Source of the DNA: an uncultured Clostridium sp. | GTDB lineage: Bacteria; Bacillota; Clostridia; Peptostreptococcales; Peptostreptococcaceae | DNA length: 29,333 nucleotides | Assembly (NCBI GenBank): GCA_900557165.1 | Contig: USRS01000020.1 | Coordinates: forward strand, 1-29,333 | Direction: 5' to 3' | In this document: positions 23,566-29,333 of the stretch, in pieces | Layout of the letters: each line of letters begins with the position of its first letter | Position numbering within the stretch: position 1 is the stretch's first letter | The notes under the pieces: model-generated | The model's database searches: none | Told to the model about the DNA's origin: nothing | What the model saw: the letters and a program-made list of their open reading frames with translations, nothing else | Position numbers and translations under genes: made by a program

Positions 23566-25368
23566 GTGGACAAACAAAGTAGAACTAGAAATTTTAGTAT
23601 AATTGCACATATAGACCATGGTAAGTCTACCTTAGCTGATAGATTAATACAGTACACAGGTTTAGTAAGTGATAGAGAAATGAAAAGTCAGTTATTAGAT
23701 AATATGGACTTAGAAAGAGAAAGAGGAATTACTATTAAACTACAAAATGTTAGATTAATATATAAAGCTAAGGATGGAAATGAATATTATTTAAATCTTA
23801 TAGATACTCCAGGTCATGTTGACTTTAATTATGAGGTATCTAGAAGTTTAGCAGCTTGTGAGGGTGCATTACTTGTAGTGGACGCAGCTCAAGGTGTTGA
23901 AGCTCAAACTTTAGCTAATGTGTATTTAGCTCTAGATCAGGATTTAGAAATTTTACCTGTTATAAATAAAATAGACCTTCCTAGTGCAAGACCAGATGAG
24001 GTTAAGGAAGAAATTGAGGATCTTATAGGACTTGATGCAAGTGAAGCTCCATTAATATCTGCTAAAAGTGGTTTAAATATAGTAGATGTTTTAGAAGATA
24101 TAGTTGCTAATGTTCCAGCTCCTACAGGAGATAAAGAAAAACCATTAAAAGCCTTAATATTTGACTCATACTATGATGCATATAAAGGTGTTGTAGCTTA
24201 TGTAAGAGTATTTGAAGGCGAAGTTAAAAAAGGTATGACTATCGAAATGATGAATACTAAGAAAAAATTCGAGGTAACTGAAGTTGGAGTTATGGCTCCA
24301 GGAGCTACAGAACTAGATAGTCTATGTGCTGGAGATGTTGGTTATATAGCAGCAAGTATAAAAGACATAAGAAGTTGTCACGTAGGGGACACAATTACTG
24401 ATGCCTCAAATCCAACAGAAGAACCATTAGAAGGATATAAAAAAGCGACTCCTATGGTTTATTGTGGTATTTATCCAGGTGAAGGTGAAAAATACGAAAA
24501 CGTAAGAGATTGTTTAGAAAAATTGCAAGTTAATGATGCTGCCCTTGAGTTTGAATCGGAAACTTCAGCAGCTTTAGGATTTGGTTTCAGATGTGGTTTC
24601 TTAGGATTATTACATTTAGAAATAATACAAGAAAGACTAGAACGAGAATTTAATCTTAACTTAGTTACAACTGCTCCATCAGTTATATATAGAGTTACTA
24701 AAAATGATGGTGAAGTGGTTATGGTTCAAAATCCTGCAAACTTACCAGAAGTTTCAGAAATAAAAATGATAGAAGAACCAATAGTAAAAGCTGATATAAT
24801 AGCTCCAAAAGACTTTGTTGGTATAGTTATGGAACTTTGCCAAGAAAGACGTGGAACTATGCTTCATATGGAATATATAGATGAGAAAAGAGTAATGCTT
24901 CATTATGATTTACCATTAAATGAAGTTGTTTACGATTTCTTTGACGCATTAAAATCAAGAACTAGAGGGTACGGCTCTCTTGATTACGAAATGAAAGGAT
25001 ATGTTCCTTCTAATCTTGTTAAATTAGATATACTAATAAATAAAGAACAAGTTGATGCATTAAGCTTTATAGTACATGAGTCAAAAGCATACTCTAGGGG
25101 TAAAGCTATGTGTGAAAAACTTAAAGAAGAAATACCAAGACATCAATTTGCTGTGCCAATACAAGCTGCAGTTGGTAATAAAATAGTTGCTAGAGAAACT
25201 ATAAGTGCTCTTAGAAAAGACGTACTTGCTAAATGTTATGGTGGAGATATATCTCGTAAGAAAAAACTTCTTGAAAAACAAAAAGAAGGTAAAAAACGTA
25301 TGAGACAAGTTGGTAATGTAGAAGTTCCACAAAAAGCATTTATGTCAGTTTTAAAACTAGATGACTAA
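23566..25368 (+). CDS. lepA: Elongation factor 4 (LepA), ribosome back-translocase GTPase
   Basis: LepA binds the ribosome and rescues stalled or mis-translocated complexes. The 600-residue protein has all GTPase motifs: G1 AHIDHGKST (14-22), G2 RGIT (53-56), G3 DTPGH (80-84), G4 NKID (134-137) and G5 SAKSG (165-169). EF-G-like domains II, III and V follow, and the LepA-specific C-terminal domain ends with [20 protein letters not shown] and [20 protein letters not shown]. Length is normal. The start is GTG 23566 with AAGGAGG at 23552-23558. lepA next to gpr and spoIIP is common in Clostridia and Bacillus. A strong terminator follows. Confidence 0.98.
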   Translation: MDKQSRTRNFSIIAHIDHGKSTLADRLIQYTGLVSDREMKSQLLDNMDLERERGITIKLQNVRLIYKAKDGNEYYLNLIDTPGHVDFNYEVSRSLAACEGALLVVDAAQGVEAQTLANVYLALDQDLEILPVINKIDLPSARPDEVKEEIEDLIGLDASEAPLISAKSGLNIVDVLEDIVANVPAPTGDKEKPLKALIFDSYYDAYKGVVAYVRVFEGEVKKGMTIEMMNTKKKFEVTEVGVMAPGATELDSLCAGDVGYIAASIKDIRSCHVGDTITDASNPTEEPLEGYKKATPMVYCGIYPGEGEKYENVRDCLEKLQVNDAALEFESETSAALGFGFRCGFLGLLHLEIIQERLEREFNLNLVTTAPSVIYRVTKNDGEVVMVQNPANLPEVSEIKMIEEPIVKADIIAPKDFVGIVMELCQERRGTMLHMEYIDEKRVMLHYDLPLNEVVYDFFDALKSRTRGYGSLDYEMKGYVPSNLVKLDILINKEQVDALSFIVHESKAYSRGKAMCEKLKEEIPRHQFAVPIQAAVGNKIVARETISALRKDVLAKCYGGDISRKKKLLEKQKEGKKRMRQVGNVEVPQKAFMSVLKLDD

Positions 25369-25380
25369 ATAAATATGAGA

Positions 25381-25419
25381 AAAAGGTGATTAATTATTTT
25401 TTAATTAATCACCTTTTTT
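25381..25419 (+). terminator. Terminator after lepA
   Basis: AAAAGGTGATTAATTA (25381-25396) pairs perfectly with TAATTAATCACCTTTT (25402-25417), followed by TT. Confidence 0.9.
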
Positions 25420-25638
25420 GTCTAAAAAATAGAGTTAAAACATTAAATTTTATATATACACATATTGTGATAAATGTTTCTTTAAATAGATAAAAATTAA
25501 TAAATTTATTTCTTGAAAATAAATCTAAAATATTATAAAATGAGATAATTATTTAACAGAATTAAGAAGGTTAATGCACGATTATAAAAACTTATTATTT
25601 GGAAATTAAAATAAATACTTTTAGTATGTAATAATTTT

Positions 25639-25647
25639 TGATATAAT
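25639..25647 (+). promoter_or_regulatory. Possible extended -10 promoter for the cap locus
   Basis: TGATATAAT at 25639-25647 matches the extended -10 form TGnTATAAT exactly. No good -35 lies upstream, which extended -10 promoters can tolerate. It would give a leader of about 120 bases. Confidence 0.45.
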
Positions 25648-25694
25648 TGAATCTTGCAGACAATATATGATAAAATCGAACATTTTGTATTTGC

Positions 25695-25720
25695 ATATAA
25701 AATAAAATTTTATTTTATAT
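25695..25720. repeat. 26-base perfect A/T palindrome upstream of capB
   Basis: Bases 25695-25707 (ATATAAAATAAAA) are followed directly by their exact reverse complement (25708-25720). It contains only A and T, has no loop, and lies between the promoter candidate and the capB ribosome site, about 55 bases before the coding start. Confidence 0.55.
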
Positions 25721-25773
25721 TTATATTACTGCAACTAAATAATAAGACTACGATTAATAGGGAGGGATGAGCC

Positions 25774-26988
25774 ATTATTATTATAGTATTGTGTATAGTC
25801 ACTCTGCTTGCATTTGGTATAAGAGAGCAACTTGCTCAAAAAAGAAATGTTAAGAAAATACCAATAAGAGTGAATATAAACGGAATAAGAGGAAAGTCAA
25901 CAGTTACAAGATTAATAACTGGTATATTAACTGAAGCAGGATATAAAACAGTAGGTAAAACTACTGGAACAGAAGCTAGAATGATTTATTGGTTCCAAGA
26001 TGAAGAAGATCCTATAGTTAGAAAACCACAAGGGGCTAATATAGGAGAACAATTAGAAGTATTACAAAAATCGGTAGATTTAGGAGCAGAAGCTCTAGTA
26101 TGTGAATGTATGGCAGTAAATCCAGATTACCAAAAGGTATTCCAATTTAGAATGTTAGAAGCAAATATAGTTTTAATAGTTAATGTTCTAGAAGATCATA
26201 TGGATGTACTAGGGCCTACATTAAATGAAGTAGCTCAAGCATTTGCAGCTACAATACCATATGATGGTCACTTAATTACTATACCAAGCCCTTACTTAGA
26301 TTACTTCAAAGAAGTTGCTAAGGAAAGAAATACGAAGGTAATAGTAGCAGATAATTCAAAAATAAGTAAAGAATATTTAGACAAATTTGATTATATGATA
26401 TTCCCAGATAATGCATCTTTAGCATTGGCTGTTGGTGAAGCTTTAGGAATAGATAAAGAGACTTGTATGAGAGGTATGCTTAACGCTCATCCAGATCCAG
26501 GAGCGATGAGAGTCACTAAAATAGGTGATGAATCATTAAATTGTCACTTTGTAAATGGATTTGCAGCAAACGACCCACAGTCGACTTTAAATATATGGGA
26601 AAAAATAGTTGAAATGGATTATAACTCAGATGACCCTGTAGTTATAATGAACTGTAGACAAGATAGAGTTGATAGAACTGAAATCTTTGTAAAAAATGTA
26701 TTCCCAAATATAAAAACTCATACACTTGTTGGGATAGGTGAAATAACAGAACCTATAGCTACGGCATTTAAAAACGGTCTTTTACCAAATGTAAAAAATT
26801 ATATTGATTTAGAAAATGCAACACCTGATGAGATTTTAGATGCTATAGGTCCTCTTATGAAAGATAGAGTAATCTATGGTGTAGGAAATATACATGGTAC
26901 AGGTGAACCATTTATAGAAAAACTTTTAAGTATGAGTCAAGAAGATCAAAAAGATGATTATAATGAAAATAAAAAAGCTATAATCTAA
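25774..26988 (+). CDS. capB: Poly-gamma-glutamate synthase subunit CapB/PgsB
   Basis: CapB is the Mur-ligase-like ATP-dependent amide ligase that polymerises glutamate through its gamma-carboxyl with CapC. Clear signatures are VNINGIRGKSTVTRLITGIL with the P-loop GIRGKST, GYKTVGKTTGTEARMIYW, RKPQGANIGEQ, ECMAVNPDYQ, VNVLEDHMDVLGPT, IPYDGHLI, ADNSKI, FPDNASLALAVGEALGI, FVNGFAANDPQSTLNIW and VIYGVGNIHGTGEP. The first standard start codon in frame is TTG 25789, but it is 23 bases from the ribosome site and would cut the N-terminal helix. ATT 25774 is eight bases after GGGAGG, gives an IIIVLCIVTLLAFG helix as in Bacillus PgsB, and yields about 404 residues (B. subtilis about 393). I therefore annotate a non-standard ATT start. 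capC follows after 18 bases. Confidence 0.9.
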   Translation: MIIIVLCIVTLLAFGIREQLAQKRNVKKIPIRVNINGIRGKSTVTRLITGILTEAGYKTVGKTTGTEARMIYWFQDEEDPIVRKPQGANIGEQLEVLQKSVDLGAEALVCECMAVNPDYQKVFQFRMLEANIVLIVNVLEDHMDVLGPTLNEVAQAFAATIPYDGHLITIPSPYLDYFKEVAKERNTKVIVADNSKISKEYLDKFDYMIFPDNASLALAVGEALGIDKETCMRGMLNAHPDPGAMRVTKIGDESLNCHFVNGFAANDPQSTLNIWEKIVEMDYNSDDPVVIMNCRQDRVDRTEIFVKNVFPNIKTHTLVGIGEITEPIATAFKNGLLPNVKNYIDLENATPDEILDAIGPLMKDRVIYGVGNIHGTGEPFIEKLLSMSQEDQKDDYNENKKAII

Positions 26989-27006
26989 ATATATTAGGAG
27001 GCTAGA

Positions 27007-27456
27007 ATGATATCGACAGATTTATATGTTGCAATAATATTAGGTTTAACACTAAGTTTATTATTTGCAGAAAAATTCGGAATAAATCCAGGAGGACTTG
27101 TAGTTCCTGGTTATTTAGCGCTTACAATGAAAGACCCTAAAAGCTTAATAGCAATATTCTTATTAAGTTTATTAACATACATTATAGTAGAGTTTGGACT
27201 AAATAAATTTGTAATACTATATGGAAGAAGAAGATTCTTAGCTATGCTTATGGTATGTATGGTATTAAAAATATTGTTAGATGTATTCAATGTATCAATG
27301 GGAATGTCATTAGGAATACTTAATGGAGTGGGAGTTGTAATTCCTGGTTTAATAGCAAATTGTTATTATAAACAAGGTATAAAACTTACAACTTTAAGCA
27401 CTGTAGGACTTTCTTTCGTAATTTTTGTTATCTTAAATGTAGCTCAATTAGTTTAA
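27007..27456 (+). CDS. capC: Poly-gamma-glutamate synthase subunit CapC/PgsC
   Basis: CapC is the membrane partner of CapB. The 149-residue protein, the same length as Bacillus PgsC, has about four to five helices and conserved blocks LGLTLSLLFAEKFGINPGGL, VVPGYLAL, and YGRRRFLAMLMVCMVLK, then GVGVVIPGLIANCYYKQG. These are diagnostic of the family. The ATG at 27007 has AGGAGGC just upstream. It is in one transcription unit with capB and the small gene that begins 12 bases after its stop. Confidence 0.93.
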   Translation: MISTDLYVAIILGLTLSLLFAEKFGINPGGLVVPGYLALTMKDPKSLIAIFLLSLLTYIIVEFGLNKFVILYGRRRFLAMLMVCMVLKILLDVFNVSMGMSLGILNGVGVVIPGLIANCYYKQGIKLTTLSTVGLSFVIFVILNVAQLV

Positions 27457-27468
27457 GGAGATGGAAAT

Positions 27469-27603
27469 ATGAGTGAAAACTTAACTTTAAAAGAGAAGAT
27501 CCAAATTTATATAAAAAATAGAAAAGAAATTACACTTTCTAAATTATTAACATTATCATTAATTTTATGCTTTACTTATATGCTTTTGGATATTATATTT
27601 TAA
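27469..27603 (+). CDS. 44-residue one-helix membrane protein, CapE/PgsE-like by position
   Basis: The frame encodes MSENLTLKEKIQIYIKNRK, then a short polar stretch, and one hydrophobic helix at the C-terminus (LLTLSLILCFTYMLLDIIF). It has a good ribosome site, TAAGGAGATGG, about six bases before the ATG, and sits between capC and capD in the same direction. Bacillus cap operons end with a very small membrane protein, CapE (47 residues) or PgsE (55), which is needed for polymer synthesis with CapB, CapC and CapA. Size, single helix and location fit such a subunit, but I see no clear sequence identity. If it is CapE-like, its place before capD instead of after it is unusual. The gene is real with fair certainty; the role is inference. 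Confidence 0.72.
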   Translation: MSENLTLKEKIQIYIKNRKEITLSKLLTLSLILCFTYMLLDIIF

Positions 27604-27661
27604 AAGGGATAATTTAAAATTTATCGCTAGTCAAAATTAATATCAAAAAGGAGAGAAGAGA

Positions 27662-29266
27662 TTGAAAAAGTCAATATTCAAACCGATTATATCTGTATTT
27701 TTGGCAGTTATATTAGGTTTAAGCTTAGTTTTTTATGATGACATCCAGTCTATGTTTACTGTAAGTGTAAATAAGGCATTAAAAAGAAATGGTTTAGAAG
27801 GCTATGGAGTAAGTTCATCAAATCCTTTAGCTGTTAAAGTTGGAATGGAAGTATTAGAAAATGGCGGAAATGCTGCAGACGCTGCAGTTGCTATATCGTA
27901 CGTTTTAGGTGTTGTAGAACCTTATGGATCAGGTATTGGTGGAGGAGGAGCTATGCTTATTTATTCACCAAAAGATGATAAATTTGATTTTGTTAATTAT
28001 AGAGAAACAGCGCCTATAAGTTCTGAAACACAAGTTAGTGGCATTGGTGTGCCAGGGTTTGTTAAAGGTATGGAAGATGTAAATAAAACTTATGGAACTA
28101 AATCTATGAGTGAGTTACTGCAACCGGCAATAAATTATGCAGAAAATGGATTTGAAATGGATACAAATCTATATAATAGATTAAATGTATTCAAAGGATA
28201 TTCAGATATGAATAGTTTAACTACTTTTTATGATGAGAACGGAGAGCCAAAAAGTGAGGGGACTAATATAGTTCAAACAGAATTGGCACAAACTCTAAAG
28301 ACTATTCAAAAAGATGGGGCAGAAGCTTTTTATAATGGTACTCTTTCACAAGCTTTAACTTTACAAACGATATTGACAGCACAAGATTTATCTACTTATA
28401 AGACAGAAGTTTTGAAACCTGTAAAAGGTGAATTTAATGGATATGAAGTTATATCAGCGCCAGCTCCTTTTAGTGGAACTACATTAATACAAATATTAAA
28501 AATGGCAGAGTATGCAAACGTTGAGAAATATGAAAATAATGAAGTAGATTATTTAGAAAAAATGTCTCAAATCGTAAATATTGCATATACAAATAGGATG
28601 GCACATATTGCAGATCCAAATTTTGAAAAAGTTAATTCTCAGAAATATGTGACAGACAAATATGTGCAAAGATTATATGAAAGAAAATACACTGAAGATA
28701 TAACAGAAGATGAAAGTGAAGATACGACAGCTTTTGTTGTAACGGATAAAGATGGTATGGTTGTTTCTTGTACAAATACCTTAGGAGATTTCTTTGGTTC
28801 GCAAGTTACTGTAGGTGGATTTTTCTTAAATGATTCAGTAGGTCATTTTAATGAAAATTCTAATTCTATAAATGCATATGAACCAGGGAAAAGATCTAGA
28901 ACTTTTATAGCGCCAACAATAATAAAAAAAGGTGACGATTTTATTATGGGGATAGCTTCTCCTGGAGGAAATGTTATACCACAGGCAATCTCTGAAGTGT
29001 TACTAGATAATCTTAAATTTGGCAAGAATATATCAGATTCAATTGAAACACCAAGAACAGTGTTTAGAAATAATACAGAGATACTAACAGAAAGAGAACT
29101 TTCTGATAGTGTAATTAATAAAATAACTTCTGATGGATATTCAATAAGTTATTATGATTCTAATATTTTCTATGGTTCTATTCAAACTATAATAAAAGAT
29201 AAAGCTAAAGGTATAACTGGCGGCGCAGATTATAGAAGACGTGGAGAATATAAAGTTAAATATTAA
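27662..29266 (+). CDS. capD: CapD-like gamma-glutamyltranspeptidase
   Basis: The 534-residue protein has an N-terminal membrane segment (about 7-25) and a gamma-glutamyltranspeptidase fold: GYGVSSSNPLAVKVGMEVLENGGNAADAAVA (47-77), VVEPYGSGIGGGGAMLIY (87-104), SAPAPFSGTTLIQIL, and the auto-processing site EDTTAFVVTDKDG, where Thr355 would be the new N-terminal nucleophile of the small subunit. NTLGDFFGSQV and IASPGGNVIPQAI are further active-site regions. In Bacillus anthracis CapD cuts poly-gamma-glutamate and attaches it to peptidoglycan. Together with capB and capC this makes the same role likely, with hydrolytic release as an alternative. It starts at TTG 27662 behind AAAGGAGAG (27647-27655). 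Confidence 0.9.
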   Translation: MKKSIFKPIISVFLAVILGLSLVFYDDIQSMFTVSVNKALKRNGLEGYGVSSSNPLAVKVGMEVLENGGNAADAAVAISYVLGVVEPYGSGIGGGGAMLIYSPKDDKFDFVNYRETAPISSETQVSGIGVPGFVKGMEDVNKTYGTKSMSELLQPAINYAENGFEMDTNLYNRLNVFKGYSDMNSLTTFYDENGEPKSEGTNIVQTELAQTLKTIQKDGAEAFYNGTLSQALTLQTILTAQDLSTYKTEVLKPVKGEFNGYEVISAPAPFSGTTLIQILKMAEYANVEKYENNEVDYLEKMSQIVNIAYTNRMAHIADPNFEKVNSQKYVTDKYVQRLYERKYTEDITEDESEDTTAFVVTDKDGMVVSCTNTLGDFFGSQVTVGGFFLNDSVGHFNENSNSINAYEPGKRSRTFIAPTIIKKGDDFIMGIASPGGNVIPQAISEVLLDNLKFGKNISDSIETPRTVFRNNTEILTERELSDSVINKITSDGYSISYYDSNIFYGSIQTIIKDKAKGITGGADYRRRGEYKVKY

Positions 29267-29333
29267 TTAAATTTAATTAAAAAGGGGCTGTCTCAAAATA
29301 AAAAGATAGTTCCACAAAAAGGAAGGGATGAAC
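29267..29333. other. Sequence after capD, possible repeat or leader at the window edge
   Basis: The segment contains GGGGCTGTCTCAAAA (29285-29299), a string often met near insertion-sequence ends and terminator-like repeats in Firmicutes, and then GGAAGGGATGAAC, which could open another gene. No inverted partner is visible in the window, so neither reading can be confirmed. Confidence 0.3.

Larger units (their letters stand above)
25420..25773. other. About 350-base AT-rich control region before the cap locus
   Basis: No open frame or structured RNA is apparent. It holds a possible extended -10 promoter (25639-25647), a 26-base palindrome (25695-25720) and the capB ribosome site GGGAGG at 25760-25765. 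The long leader leaves room for regulation of capsule expression. Confidence 0.6.

Noticed and set aside
25744..25754. A -10 element TACGAT with TTACTG 17 bases upstream, before capB
   Set aside because: Transcription would begin on the ribosome site itself, leaving no leader for initiation.
25767..25850. ATG at 25767 as a start codon for capB or a leader peptide
   Set aside because: It is out of frame with CapB and only one base from GGGAGG, too close for initiation; the short frame it opens looks like chance.
1..29333. CRISPR arrays, tRNA or rRNA genes, complete insertion sequences
   Set aside because: No regularly spaced repeats, cloverleaf genes, transposase frames or paired terminal repeats were found on reading the window.

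Overview
The window appears to be two unrelated genomes joined at about 4.4 kb. Bases 1 to about 4,400 have moderate GC, lack Shine-Dalgarno sites, carry a TAnnTTTG-type promoter and encode typical Bacteroidales envelope genes: an outer-membrane beta-barrel, LptC, a CorC/HlyC-type CBS protein and a PpiD-like periplasmic chaperone. From about 4,400 to the end the DNA is very AT-rich, has strong AGGAGG ribosome sites, U-tailed hairpin terminators and spore genes. This is a Gram-positive, spore-forming Clostridia. The order holA, rpsT, gpr, spoIIP, lepA suggests a Peptostreptococcaceae-like genome, although genus cannot be decided from the sequence alone. The switch lies inside one open frame that begins as PpiD and ends as the last ~40 residues of RidA, so an assembly or library chimera is by far the simplest explanation.

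Layout of the clostridial part. 4.4-7.4 kb: ridA tail, a CPA-type cation/proton antiporter and argininosuccinate lyase. 7.4-11.7 kb: D-Ala-D-Ala carboxypeptidase (minus), ComEA-like DNA-binding protein, ApbE flavin transferase (minus), and a divergent NusG-II-domain protein followed by uracil-DNA glycosylase. 11.9-14.5 kb: a G5/3D-domain cell-wall protein, the tRNA t6A-cyclising enzyme TcdA, and a stand-alone metallo-beta-lactamase-fold lipoprotein (minus). 14.8-18.3 kb: a DUF2156 protein with an Eis-like acetyltransferase, then a PLP aminotransferase. 18.3-25.4 kb: the ComEC membrane core overlapping holA, rpsT (minus), the spore genes gpr and spoIIP with a small membrane ORF, and lepA. 25.7-29.3 kb: a poly-gamma-glutamate locus, capB (pgsB), capC (pgsC), a 44-residue one-helix protein and capD.

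How the genes work together. ComEA and the ComEC channel core belong to DNA uptake, but the ComEC nuclease-like domain is not on the channel protein; a similar domain is a separate secreted lipoprotein about 4 kb away. gpr and spoIIP act in germination and in forespore engulfment. CapB and CapC make poly-gamma-glutamate and CapD would release it or attach it to peptidoglycan. capA is not seen between capC and capD; it may lie beyond the window. The points most worth a second look are the chimeric junction, the probable ATT start of capB, the small CapE-like protein, the split ComEC arrangement and several palindromes in control regions.
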